A stretch of 64,000 bases of DNA from a bacterium (GTDB taxonomy: Bacteria > Acidobacteriota > Thermoanaerobaculia > Multivoradales > J023). Below are positions 1 to 8,452 of the stretch, in pieces (position 1 is the first letter of the stretch; each line of letters begins with the position of its first letter). The position numbers were made by a program, and so were the translations under genes. Location: positions 1-64,000 of the forward strand of contig JAAELT010000307.1 of NCBI GenBank assembly GCA_024226315.1, given 5' to 3'. The notes under the pieces were generated by a model, which saw only the letters and a list, made by a program, of their open reading frames with translations, was not told the DNA's origin and made no database searches.

Positions 1-716
1 CCGAGATCTACAACCAGGCCGCGGGCTCTTTCGAGACCAAGACCGGGCCGGTATTCGCCAACTTCATCCTCGCCGACGAGATCAATCGCGCGGCGCCCAA
101 GGTGCAGTCGGCGCTGCTCGAGGCGATGCAGGAGCGGCAGGTGACGATCGGCGAGCAGACTCATGAGCTGCCGCGGCCCTTCTTCGTCTTCGCTACCCAG
201 AACCCGGTGGAGCAGGAAGGCACCTACCCGCTGCCCGAGGCCCAGGTGGACCGCTTCCTGATGAAACTGGTGGTGCGCTACCCGTCGCGCGACGCGGAGA
301 AGAAGATCACCCGCATGGTGACGAACGAGACCGAGCTGCCCGAGCTCAAGCAGCTCGTCGACGGCGCCGACATCCTGGAGCTGCAGGCCGCCGCGCGCGA
401 GGTCTTCGTCGAGGACCGGATCCTCGACTACGTCACCGAGCTGGTGGCCGCCACCCGCGAGCCCGAGCGCCACGGCCTCGAGCTCGACGGTTTGATCCAA
501 CTCGGGGCATCGCCGCGCGCCTCGATCGCCCTGGTGCAGGTGGGGCGGGCGCGGGCGCTCATGGCCGGCCGCGACGCGGTGCTGCCGGAGGACGTCAAGG
601 CCGCCGTCTACGACGTGCTGCGGCACCGCATCCTGATGACCTACCACGCCGACGCCGAGGGGCTGACCTCGGAGAAAGTGATCGCCAGGATCCTCGGCGC
701 GGTCAAGGTGCCGTGA
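1..716 (+). CDS. MoxR-family AAA+ ATPase (5' end outside window)
   Basis: This is the C-terminal two thirds of a MoxR-type AAA+ ATPase; the reading frame is open from base 3, so the start and Walker A lie upstream of the window. The Walker B region (FILADEIN, about bases 63-86) is followed by the family signature KVQSALLEAMQER. Sensor-1 (FATQNPVEQEGTYPLPEAQ) and an arginine-rich QVDRF segment come next, then the helical lid domain with GASPRAS. MoxR proteins act as chaperone-like ATPases that work with vWA-domain partners. Here the DUF58 and vWA genes follow directly (4 bp to the next start), so this is the ATPase of a Bat-type operon. Family assignment is firm; the substrate is unknown. Confidence 0.95.
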   Translation, partial: EIYNQAAGSFETKTGPVFANFILADEINRAAPKVQSALLEAMQERQVTIGEQTHELPRPFFVFATQNPVEQEGTYPLPEAQVDRFLMKLVVRYPSRDAEKKITRMVTNETELPELKQLVDGADILELQAAAREVFVEDRILDYVTELVAATREPERHGLELDGLIQLGASPRASIALVQVGRARALMAGRDAVLPEDVKAAVYDVLRHRILMTYHADAEGLTSEKVIARILGAVKVP

Positions 717-720
717 CGCC

Positions 721-1599
721 ATGGATGCCGCCCTGCGCGATCTGCTCTCCCGGGTCCGCGAGCTGGAGCTGGTGGCGCGCAAGAACGTCTCGTCGCTGCT
801 TACCGGCAACTACCTGACCACCATCCGCGGCCGTGGACTGGAGTTCCACGAGGCGCGGCGCTACGTGCAGGGCGAGCCGGTACGCCGCATCGACTGGAAG
901 ATGACCGCGCGCATGGGCTACCCCCACGTCCGCACCTTCCTGGAGGAGCGCCAGCGCGAGATCTTCATCGCGCTCGACATCAGCCCGTCGATGGCCACTG
1001 GTTGGCAGGAGAGGACCAAGCTCGAGGTGGCGGTGGAGACCGCTGCCACGCTGGCGCTGTCGGCGACCGAGGCCGGCGACCGCCTGGGGTTCCTGACCTT
1101 CTCGGACCGGGTCTTCGAGCTCGACCGGCCGCGGGCCGGCAAGAAGCAGCTGTTCCGGACGCTCCAAAACCTGGTGAGGGTGCTCGAAAAACCGCCCGAG
1201 GCCTGCCCGGTGTCCGATCCCCGCTGCGCGCTCCACGCCATCCAGCGGTTTCGCGGCCGGCGCTTCGTCGTCTTCCTGATCTCGGATTTCATCGATCACG
1301 ACGTACCGGAGGACCTGAAGTACATCCGCCGGCGTCACGACGTCTCGTTGATCCACCTCTACGACCCGTTGGAGTACCGGCCGAGTCTCCTGCGGCTGCC
1401 AGCCTACTCGCCCGAGGGCGACGCCGGCCTCACCGCGTTCTCTCCCGGCGAGGCCGGCAGCCTGGAGGAGATGACGGCGTTCCTGCAGCGCGAGTGCGAG
1501 CGGCACGGCATCGTGTTCGGTAGCTTCTCGACCGCTATGCCGGTGAGCGGCGCGTTGATCGAGCTCTTCCAGAAGAAGCGCTGGAGGCTCGGCCGTTGA
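721..1599 (+). CDS. DUF58 domain protein (vWA-like partner of MoxR)
   Basis: A 292-residue soluble protein with the DUF58 core. The conserved GEPVRRIDWKMTAR segment lies near residues 52-65, followed by a vWA-like fold with an intact MIDAS-type motif DISPS near residue 84. There is no signal peptide or membrane segment, so it is probably cytoplasmic. DUF58 proteins are regularly encoded directly after MoxR and are thought to be its metal-binding partner. The ATG start at 721 sits 4 bp after the moxR stop, and the stop overlaps the next gene, which indicates translational coupling. The specific client is not evident. Confidence 0.92.
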   Translation: MDAALRDLLSRVRELELVARKNVSSLLTGNYLTTIRGRGLEFHEARRYVQGEPVRRIDWKMTARMGYPHVRTFLEERQREIFIALDISPSMATGWQERTKLEVAVETAATLALSATEAGDRLGFLTFSDRVFELDRPRAGKKQLFRTLQNLVRVLEKPPEACPVSDPRCALHAIQRFRGRRFVVFLISDFIDHDVPEDLKYIRRRHDVSLIHLYDPLEYRPSLLRLPAYSPEGDAGLTAFSPGEAGSLEEMTAFLQRECERHGIVFGSFSTAMPVSGALIELFQKKRWRLGR

Positions 1600-2096
1600 G
1601 CCCCCTGCCGGCTTCGCCCGCGGACGCGCTGCACGTGCTACCGCCGGCCAGCCTGCTGGCGCTGCTGGCGCTTGCCGCCGCGATCCTGATTCTGCTGGCC
1701 GTGTTGATCGCCCGGCGCCTGTTCCGCGGCCGGCAACAGTCGGACACGACGCCGCCCCCGGTGCCGCGACCGGCAGCTGCGCCGCCGTCACCCGCCATCA
1801 GCATTGGCACCCGCATCCAGGCCCTGGAACGGAAATTCCTGAAGACCAAGGCATTCCGCGATGGCTGTCACTCGCTGGCAGTGCTGATCAAGGGGCACCT
1901 GGCCCAGGTCACCGGCCTGGCGGCCGAGCGCATGACCAGCACGGAGATCGAGCGGGCAATCGACAAACTGCCCGCCGCCGACCCCCGCGTCGGCGGCTTC
2001 ATGACAAGCCTGAGCCGTCGCCGCTACGGCCGTAACGCGCCCCGCCGCCGCCACTTCATCGCCGCGTGCGAGGAGGCCCGGGAGCTGTTGGGATGA
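1596..2096 (+). CDS. Small single-pass membrane protein of the MoxR/Bat operon
   Basis: A 166-residue protein starting at a TTG (1596) that overlaps the upstream TGA stop by four bases. One strong transmembrane helix spans about residues 18-40 and is followed by basic residues, so the C-terminal part should be cytoplasmic. A proline-rich linker (about 50-65) leads to a helical, basic C-terminal domain. Size, position and topology resemble the DUF4381-type protein found between DUF58 and BatA genes in such operons, but I recognise no signature residue motif. The function is presumably assembly or anchoring of the vWA complex; this is inferred from context. Confidence 0.8.
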   Translation: MSPLPASPADALHVLPPASLLALLALAAAILILLAVLIARRLFRGRQQSDTTPPPVPRPAAAPPSPAISIGTRIQALERKFLKTKAFRDGCHSLAVLIKGHLAQVTGLAAERMTSTEIERAIDKLPAADPRVGGFMTSLSRRRYGRNAPRRRHFIAACEEARELLG

Positions 2097-2110
2097 GCTA
2101 CGCCCATATT

Positions 2111-2156
2111 CCCTGGGCTGAAGCCCAGGGCTACTATCTCCCGTCCCTACGGGACG
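2111..2156. repeat. REP-like double hairpin element
   Basis: Two adjacent perfect stem-loops lie in the 109-bp gap inside the Bat operon. The first is CCCTGGGC-TGAA-GCCCAGGG (2111-2130). The second is CGTCCC-TAC-GGGACG (2142-2156). A further short palindrome, ACCGGAACCGGT, follows at about 2163. Paired GC hairpins with constant loops are typical of REP/BIME elements mobilised by RAYT (TnpA-REP) proteins. Neither stem is followed by a T-run, so an ordinary terminator is unlikely. Only one copy is seen in this window. Confidence 0.6.
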
Positions 2157-2205
2157 AAGAAGACCGGAACCGGTCCCGGTCGACGGTCTGCCTGAGGCTG
2201 AACTG

Positions 2206-3201
2206 ATGGGGCTCGCTCACCCATACCTGCTCCTCGCTCTCCTGTTGGTGCCTCTCTACGGCGTGATCCGGCACCGAGTCGTGCGCGGCGCCGCGACGCC
2301 CTGGGCGCCGCTGCAATATGACCGGCCGAAGAACTTGCGCTCGGTGCTGTTGCGGCTCCAGGTACCTTTCGAGATGCTGCTCCTCGCGGTGCTGATCCTG
2401 GCGCTGGCCGGTCCCCACCGGCGCGACGAGGTCGAGCTGATCGGCGAGGAAGGGCTCGACGTGGCCCTGGCGCTCGACATCTCGGCGAGCATGCAGGCGG
2501 CCGACTTCCCGCCCAACCGGCTGGAGGCGCTGAAGACTCTGGCAGTGGACTTCGTGCGCCGTAGCGGCAGCGACCGTATCGCCGTCTACGCCTTCGGCAA
2601 GCACGTCTTCTCCCAGACGCCGCTGACCACAGACCACGGCGCGCTCACCAGCCTGATCGAAGGTCTGGCGTTCGAGACCATCAACCATGCCACCAGCGGC
2701 GGCACCGCCCTGGGCGACGCCCTGATCGCCGCCACCGATGGCCTGCTACGCCAACGGATCGAGGATCGCGACCAGGTGATCGTGCTGATCACCGACGGTC
2801 AGAGCAACGCCGGCGCCGACCCCATCCTGGCGGCGAGATTCGCCGCCGAGAGCGGCATGCGGCTATTCGTGCTCGGGGTCGGCGGCGACCAGCCGGTGGA
2901 GGTCTACGTGGGCGGCGAGCCGTTCATCACCGTCGAGGACAAGATCCTCGAGACCTATCTCGACGACACCCAGCTGAAGGAGATTGCCGAGGCCGCCGGT
3001 GGCAGCTACCAGCGGGCACTCGACGTCGACGTGCTGAGCGCCATCTTCGAAGACCTGGCGAGGCTCGAGACCTCGCCGCTCGACGTCGAGACCGTGGTGG
3101 TGAAGCGCTCGTACACGCCCGCGATCGCCGCGGTGCTGTTCCCGCTCTTCGCCGCCTGGCTGCTGACTGACGGCTTCGTCCTGCGGAGGCCGCTGCGGTG
3201 A
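2206..3201 (+). CDS. BatA-like vWA-domain membrane protein
   Basis: A 331-residue protein with BatA architecture. It has an N-terminal hydrophobic helix (about 6-22), a second helix (about 56-70), a periplasmic vWA domain and a C-terminal membrane helix (about 305-325). The MIDAS motif DISAS is at 91-95, with the supporting Thr in TSGGTALGD and Asp in LITDGQSNAG. BatA-type proteins belong to the MoxR/Bat envelope system first linked to aerotolerance. The ATG at 2206 is preceded by the REP-like element. The stop overlaps the next GTG start by 4 bp, implying coupled translation. Confidence 0.92.
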   Translation: MGLAHPYLLLALLLVPLYGVIRHRVVRGAATPWAPLQYDRPKNLRSVLLRLQVPFEMLLLAVLILALAGPHRRDEVELIGEEGLDVALALDISASMQAADFPPNRLEALKTLAVDFVRRSGSDRIAVYAFGKHVFSQTPLTTDHGALTSLIEGLAFETINHATSGGTALGDALIAATDGLLRQRIEDRDQVIVLITDGQSNAGADPILAARFAAESGMRLFVLGVGGDQPVEVYVGGEPFITVEDKILETYLDDTQLKEIAEAAGGSYQRALDVDVLSAIFEDLARLETSPLDVETVVVKRSYTPAIAAVLFPLFAAWLLTDGFVLRRPLR

Positions 3202-5045
3202 CCGGCTTCGAGAATCCCTCGTGGCTCGCGGCAGCCGGCTTCTGGGGCCTGGCGCTGGTGGTCCTGGCCTGGTGGCAGAAGCTGCCTCTACAGTGGATTG
3301 CAACCCACGTGGCGCCGAGGTTCCGGCGCGAGCTGACGCGCTATACGCCACGCGGCGTGATCTGGCACTGCGTGTTCCTGTTCGTCCCGGGGGCGGCCTT
3401 GATCGCCGCCGCCGCCGGGCCCTACGTGGTCGCCGCCGGAGAGAGAGAGGTCGAGTCGCGCACCGTGCTGCTGGCGATCGACGCCTCCCTGAGCATGGGT
3501 GCGACCGACTCGACGCCCGATCCCCTGGGCGGCGAGAAATCCGCCAGCCGTTTCGCTCAGGCCCGGGAGTTGGCCTCTGGCCTGATCGTCGAAATGCCCG
3601 AGGCCGAGATCGGGCTGATCACCTTCAGCGGCGTCACCGTGGTGCATTCGCCGCCCACCCGCGACCACCGCGCGCTCTCGACGCTCCTCGACACCCTGAG
3701 CTACCACGTCGATCTCACGCTCTCGGGCACCCGCTACTCGACCGCGTTCGACGCCGTCATCCACATGGCCCATCAGCGGTCGGGCGCGACCCAGGTGGTG
3801 CTGTTGAGCGACGGCGAGCTGCCCCAGAGCGACGACTTCACCGACGCGCTCGAAGTCCTCGCCGAGCTCGCGGTGCCGGTCCACACGGTTGCGGTCGGCA
3901 CCACCGAAGGCGAGAAGCGGGTGATCTACGAGCCCGAAGACGTCGTCGCCGGCACCGAGGAGAAGCGGGTCGCCCGCGAATACCACACCCGGCGCGACGA
4001 CTCGACGCTGCGGGCGATCTCCGAGCAGACCGGGGGCGAGGCCATGATCCTCGCCGAGGGCGACTGGGTCGACGAGCTGAGAGCGGTGATCGAGAGAGCC
4101 GAGCCGGAAGTCGTCGAGGTGGCGGGCAAAGACAAGGACGACCTCTCGGGCTATCCGCTCGCCCTCTTCGGAGTCTTCTTCCTGATCGATACCCTGTGGA
4201 TCTCGCGCCGCGGCAGCCGCCGGAGAAAACAGGCCCGGCCGTCCAGCGCGACGCCCGCCGCCGTTGCGACGATGCTGGCCGCGCTCCTGCTCTTGACCGG
4301 CTGCCGCTCACGGCTGCTCGAAGCTCACATCCACAACGAGCTCGGGGTCGGCCTGCTCGAAGTCGAGCAGCACTCCGAGGCGATGGCGCGGTTCGAGAAG
4401 AGCCTCAGCTACCGGGTGCGCGAGCAGATCCCAATCTACAACCTGGGCAAGGTCGCCGCGGCCGACGGCGAGCTCGCGGTCGCCCATGACTACTACCAGG
4501 AAGCGCTGCTGGTGGAGCCCCGCCTGATCGAGGCCCACTTCAATGACGGCCACGCCCTCTATGGTTGGGGCGAACAGGAGATCGACCTCGAGGAGTGCCG
4601 CTTCGAACGTGCCCGCCAGCTGTTCGAGCAAGCCGCCAAGCGCTTCCGCACGGCGCTGGACCTGGCCGGCGAGGGTCACGACCTCTACGAGGGGGCGCGG
4701 AGCAACGCCGAGGCCGTCGAAAGGATGATCGAGGATCTCGACCGCCTGGCCGAGGAGTGTGTGCCACCGCCACCGCCGCCGCCCCAGGATTCCCCCGAGG
4801 GCTCACCGCCGCCGCCGCCACCGGAAGGCTCACCGCCGCCGCCGGAAGAGGCGCCACCGCCTCCACCCGGCCAGGGCGGGGGAGGCGGTGGCGGCCTGAG
4901 CTCCGAGGAGCAAGATCAGATCCGCGCCGCCATCGAGCGTATCCACCAGGAGGCCGCCGGCGCCTCCGGCTACAGACAGAGCCAGCACCAGCAGATCACG
5001 CCGGACACCGTCGGCAAGGCGGCGGGCATGGAGCTGTGGTGGTGA
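3198..5045 (+). CDS. BatB-BatC-like fusion: vWA domain plus TPR protein
   Basis: A 615-residue protein starting at GTG 3198, overlapping the BatA stop. The N-terminal half is BatB-like: a membrane helix (about 58-80), a vWA domain with MIDAS motif DASLS (95-99), and another helix near 320-337. A second hydrophobic stretch (about 353-367) ends in a lipobox-like LLTGC with Cys369. TPR-type repeats (about 375-500) and a Pro/Gly-rich tail (about 520-570) follow, as in BatC. In many genomes BatB and BatC are separate genes. The internal lipobox-like sequence suggests a lipoprotein BatC was fused to BatB. No frameshift is visible. The Pro/Gly tracts could be flexible or low-complexity surfaces. Confidence 0.88.
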   Translation: MTGFENPSWLAAAGFWGLALVVLAWWQKLPLQWIATHVAPRFRRELTRYTPRGVIWHCVFLFVPGAALIAAAAGPYVVAAGEREVESRTVLLAIDASLSMGATDSTPDPLGGEKSASRFAQARELASGLIVEMPEAEIGLITFSGVTVVHSPPTRDHRALSTLLDTLSYHVDLTLSGTRYSTAFDAVIHMAHQRSGATQVVLLSDGELPQSDDFTDALEVLAELAVPVHTVAVGTTEGEKRVIYEPEDVVAGTEEKRVAREYHTRRDDSTLRAISEQTGGEAMILAEGDWVDELRAVIERAEPEVVEVAGKDKDDLSGYPLALFGVFFLIDTLWISRRGSRRRKQARPSSATPAAVATMLAALLLLTGCRSRLLEAHIHNELGVGLLEVEQHSEAMARFEKSLSYRVREQIPIYNLGKVAAADGELAVAHDYYQEALLVEPRLIEAHFNDGHALYGWGEQEIDLEECRFERARQLFEQAAKRFRTALDLAGEGHDLYEGARSNAEAVERMIEDLDRLAEECVPPPPPPPQDSPEGSPPPPPPEGSPPPPEEAPPPPPGQGGGGGGGLSSEEQDQIRAAIERIHQEAAGASGYRQSQHQQITPDTVGKAAGMELWW

Positions 5046-5067
5046 AGCAGCTGATATCTTCGCCACC

Positions 5068-7209
5068 GTGAGCGACGCGCGGGACCTTCCCGGATCCAAG
5101 GCTGGCAAGACCGCGCCGGGGCCGCTGATCCGGGTGCTCCACATCGTCGCGCTGTGGAGCTTCGCCGTGGCCCAGCCGCTCCTCGACCTGCTGGGACGCC
5201 ACGCGCAATTCTTCGTCGCCCAGGACTCCCGCCCCGCCGACATCGTTACGCTGCTGACCGTCCTCTGCGTGTTGATCCCCGCCGGCATGGCGCTCGGCAG
5301 TCTGGCGGTGGGGCTGGTCTGGCCCGCTGCCGGCCGTGCGATCCACCTGATCCTGATCGCCTTGCTGTCGGCGACCATCTGCCTGCAGCTGCTGAGACGG
5401 CTCGACGCGGTGCCGGGCGTGGTCTGGATCGCCGTGGCGCTGGCGCTCGGCGCCGCCGCCGCGACGGCCTACGCCCGGTTCACGAACCTCAGGACCTATC
5501 TCTCCCTGCTGACGCCGGCACCGCTGGTATTCGCCGCGATCTTCCTGTTCTTCACCTCTGTGAAGAAGCTGGTGTGGCCCGAGCCGGTCGCCACCACGGC
5601 GACGGCCGAGATCGACTCGGACACGCCGGTGGTGATGGTGGTCTTCGACGAGCTGTCGCTGCCCTCCCTGCTGGATGGCGACCGCCGGATCGACGCTGTC
5701 CGCTACCCCAACTTCGCGGTCCTGAGCGATCGCGCCCACTGGTTCCGCGACGCCACCTCGACCGCGGCGGGCACGATCGCCGCGATGCCGGCGATCCTCA
5801 CCGGACGTTACCTGGGTCCCGAGGGCGACCGCGATCGTCTGGCGACCGCGGCCAGCTACCCGGACAACCTCTTCACCCTGTTGGGCGACTCCTACCAGTT
5901 GAGCGTCTTCGAGACGATGACCAACCTCTGTCCCCATGAGCTGTGCCCCCCGACGGAGTTCGACGTCGGTTCCGGGGCAAGGCTGCGTCATCTCCTGCTC
6001 GACTCAGGCATCGTCTACCCGCACACCGTGCTCCCGGCCGACCTGGCCGCGAGGCTGCCCGCGATCACCGACCAGTGGGGCAACTTCGCCAGCGTCGCCC
6101 GCAAGCGCCGAAAGCGAGCCGGGTGGCGGGAGATGGGCCGCAAGCCGGAGATCTTCGCGGCGTTCTTGGGCAGCCTGCGCGCGGGCGAGAATCGGACACT
6201 GTACTTCCTCCACAGCGGCCTGCCACACACACCCTATCGTTTCCTGCCGTCGGGTAGGAGCTACGGCGCGGCCGGCAGTAAGGCGATCGAGACCGACGGC
6301 CTCGAGAACGGGCTCTGGGAAGGGGACGGCTGGCCGGTGAAGCAGGGCTACCAACGCTATCTGCTGCAGCTCGGCTACGTCGACCGGCTGCTGGGAGAGC
6401 TGATCGCCACGCTCGAGGAGTCCGGGCTCTGGGACCGGGCACTGGTGGTCGTGGCGTCCGACCACGGCGTCAGCTTCCTGCCCGGCCAACAGCGCCGGAA
6501 GATCAACCGGCACAACTTCCCGGAGGTCATGCCCGTGCCGTTGTTCGTCAAGCTGCCGGCACAACGTGAGGGTACGATCTCGGACCGCAACGTCGAGCTG
6601 GTCGACGTCCTGCCGACGATCCTCGACGCGCTCGACTCCCCTGAGCCGTGGTCGATGGACGGCGTCTCGGTGCTCGACACCCAGGCCCCCGAGCGCGCCA
6701 CGAAGCGTATGTACCGCGCTCCCTACGGGCCCGACAGCCGTCTCGAGCTCGACGCCTCGGCGCTCGACGCCAAGTACGCCGTCGCCAAGAGGATGTGGCG
6801 CATCTTCGGTCCGAGCGATGACCCCGCCGCCCTCTACCGGCTCGGCCCCTTCGCCGACCTCGTCGGTCGTCGGCTCGTCGACCTCCGAATCATGCCCGCG
6901 GCGAAGGCGGAGGTGCGGCTGGCGGAGCCGGACCTGTACGAAGAAGTCGACCCGGCCTCGGGCTTCGTGCCCGCCCGCGTCCGCGGCGAGCTGCGCTCGG
7001 AGCGCTTGCGGGAAAAGCCACTACACCTGGCCGTCGCCGTCGGCGGCACCGTGCATGCCGTGACGCGCACCCTGAAGACCGGGGTGGCTAGCGCGCCGTT
7101 TTCGGCGATGGTGCCCGAGAGCGCATTCTCGCCGGGCCGCAACGAGGTCGAGGTCTTCGTCGTCTCGGGTCCGGCGAAGCGCCCGCGCCTGGAGCCGACC
7201 CGACGCTAA
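5068..7209 (+). CDS. Membrane-anchored sulfatase / alkaline-phosphatase superfamily protein
   Basis: A 713-residue protein with a GTG start at 5068. Four or five membrane helices occupy about residues 25-175. They precede a large sulfatase-like domain that begins with VVMVVFDELSLPSL (about 186-199) and includes VVASDHGVSF (about 460). The DE near the start and the DHG motif match metal ligands of the alkaline-phosphatase superfamily. The residue after the first Asp cluster is not the Cys/Ser-x-Pro-x-Arg of true sulfatases. A phosphotransferase or phosphoglycerol-transferase-type role on an envelope polymer is therefore possible. The catalytic domain is expected outside the cytoplasm. Twenty-two bases separate it from the Bat operon, so it may be co-transcribed. 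Confidence 0.8.
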   Translation: MSDARDLPGSKAGKTAPGPLIRVLHIVALWSFAVAQPLLDLLGRHAQFFVAQDSRPADIVTLLTVLCVLIPAGMALGSLAVGLVWPAAGRAIHLILIALLSATICLQLLRRLDAVPGVVWIAVALALGAAAATAYARFTNLRTYLSLLTPAPLVFAAIFLFFTSVKKLVWPEPVATTATAEIDSDTPVVMVVFDELSLPSLLDGDRRIDAVRYPNFAVLSDRAHWFRDATSTAAGTIAAMPAILTGRYLGPEGDRDRLATAASYPDNLFTLLGDSYQLSVFETMTNLCPHELCPPTEFDVGSGARLRHLLLDSGIVYPHTVLPADLAARLPAITDQWGNFASVARKRRKRAGWREMGRKPEIFAAFLGSLRAGENRTLYFLHSGLPHTPYRFLPSGRSYGAAGSKAIETDGLENGLWEGDGWPVKQGYQRYLLQLGYVDRLLGELIATLEESGLWDRALVVVASDHGVSFLPGQQRRKINRHNFPEVMPVPLFVKLPAQREGTISDRNVELVDVLPTILDALDSPEPWSMDGVSVLDTQAPERATKRMYRAPYGPDSRLELDASALDAKYAVAKRMWRIFGPSDDPAALYRLGPFADLVGRRLVDLRIMPAAKAEVRLAEPDLYEEVDPASGFVPARVRGELRSERLREKPLHLAVAVGGTVHAVTRTLKTGVASAPFSAMVPESAFSPGRNEVEVFVVSGPAKRPRLEPTRR

Positions 7210-7236
7210 CAAGCCGTCTGATATCGTCCCCGCACC

Positions 7237-8451
7237 ATGGAAGAAGCCACCAAGAACATCCTCGTCTCCTCTCCCCAGGGGGTCTTCGCGATCCTCGTCG
7301 CCGTCTGCGCCTTCTGGTTCTATGTCGAGCAGAAGACGAAGTGGAAGTTGTTCGAGTACATACCGCCCCTGCTTTTTATCTACTTGACGCCGGTGCTGCT
7401 CAACAACGTCGTGATCGCGGGCTGGAGCGCCATCCCCACCGCATCGCCGGTCTACGACGTGCTGAAAGGCTTCGCCCTGCCGATGATGCTCTGCCTGCTG
7501 CTGCTGTCGATCGACGTCGGCGCGGCGGTACGCATCATGGGCAAGGGCGTGATCGTGATGCTGATCGGCACCCTGGGGATCATGGTCGGCGGCATGGTGG
7601 CCTACTTCATCGTCCATCGTTGGCTGGAGCCGGACGCCTGGATGGGCTTCGGCGCGCTGGCCGGTAGCTGGATCGGCGGCACCGGCAACATGGCCGGGGC
7701 CGCCGACGCCCTGGGCACCTCTCCCGAGCAGCTCGGGCTCGCGGTGTTGGCCGACAACGTGGTCTACATCGTGTGGCTGCCGATTCTGCTCGGCTCGAAG
7801 AGCCTCGCCGATCGTTTCAACCGCTGGGCACGGGTCGACAAGGGCCGGCTGGCGGCGATGGAGGCGGCGGCGGACCGCGAGGCCAAGGAGGAGTTGCCGC
7901 CACAGATGCGCCAGTACCTCTATCTCGGGGTGCTGGCCGCGGCCGTCACCTGGCTTGCGACCTCGGTCGCGCCCAAGTTGCCCGAGGTAAGGATCTGGTT
8001 GGAAGAGCCGGTGCTCACCGCCAGCGTGTGGAAGATCCTGATCATCAGCACCCTGGGGATCATGCTCTCCTTCACCAACGCGCGGCACCTGCCCGGCTCG
8101 CACAACGTGGCGATGGCGATCGTCTACGTGTTCGTCGCCGGCATGGGGGCGCGGGCGTCACTGGCCGGCCTGGCCCAGGCGCCCGTCTTTCTGCTCGGCG
8201 CCTTCATCTGGATCTTCATCCACGGCGCCTTCTGCCTGGCCGGCGCCTATGCCCTGCGGGTCGACGTACACACCGTGGCGATCGCCTCGGCGGCCAACGT
8301 CGGCGGCGCCGCGTCGGCGCCGGTGGTGGCGGCGGCCCACCGCGAGAAGCTGGTACCGGTATCGATCCTGATGGCGCTCATCGGCTATGCCGTCGGCAAC
8401 TTCGCGGCCATCGCGACCGGCTATCTGTGCCTTTGGGTCGGGGGCGGATAG
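7237..8451 (+). CDS. DUF819 family integral membrane protein
   Basis: A 404-residue polytopic protein with about ten hydrophobic segments. The signature GALAGSWIGGTGNMAGAADALG (about residues 142-163) and the later SAANVGGAASAPVVAAAH (about 348-365) are the paired Gly-rich loops characteristic of DUF819 (YjcL-like) proteins. The repeated loops suggest a two-repeat transporter fold. The substrate of the family is not established to my knowledge. The ATG at 7237 lies 27 bp after the sulfatase-like gene on the same strand. It runs convergently toward the CoA-transferase gene, with only one base between the stops. Confidence 0.88.
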   Translation: MEEATKNILVSSPQGVFAILVAVCAFWFYVEQKTKWKLFEYIPPLLFIYLTPVLLNNVVIAGWSAIPTASPVYDVLKGFALPMMLCLLLLSIDVGAAVRIMGKGVIVMLIGTLGIMVGGMVAYFIVHRWLEPDAWMGFGALAGSWIGGTGNMAGAADALGTSPEQLGLAVLADNVVYIVWLPILLGSKSLADRFNRWARVDKGRLAAMEAAADREAKEELPPQMRQYLYLGVLAAAVTWLATSVAPKLPEVRIWLEEPVLTASVWKILIISTLGIMLSFTNARHLPGSHNVAMAIVYVFVAGMGARASLAGLAQAPVFLLGAFIWIFIHGAFCLAGAYALRVDVHTVAIASAANVGGAASAPVVAAAHREKLVPVSILMALIGYAVGNFAAIATGYLCLWVGGG

Positions 8452-8452
8452 G

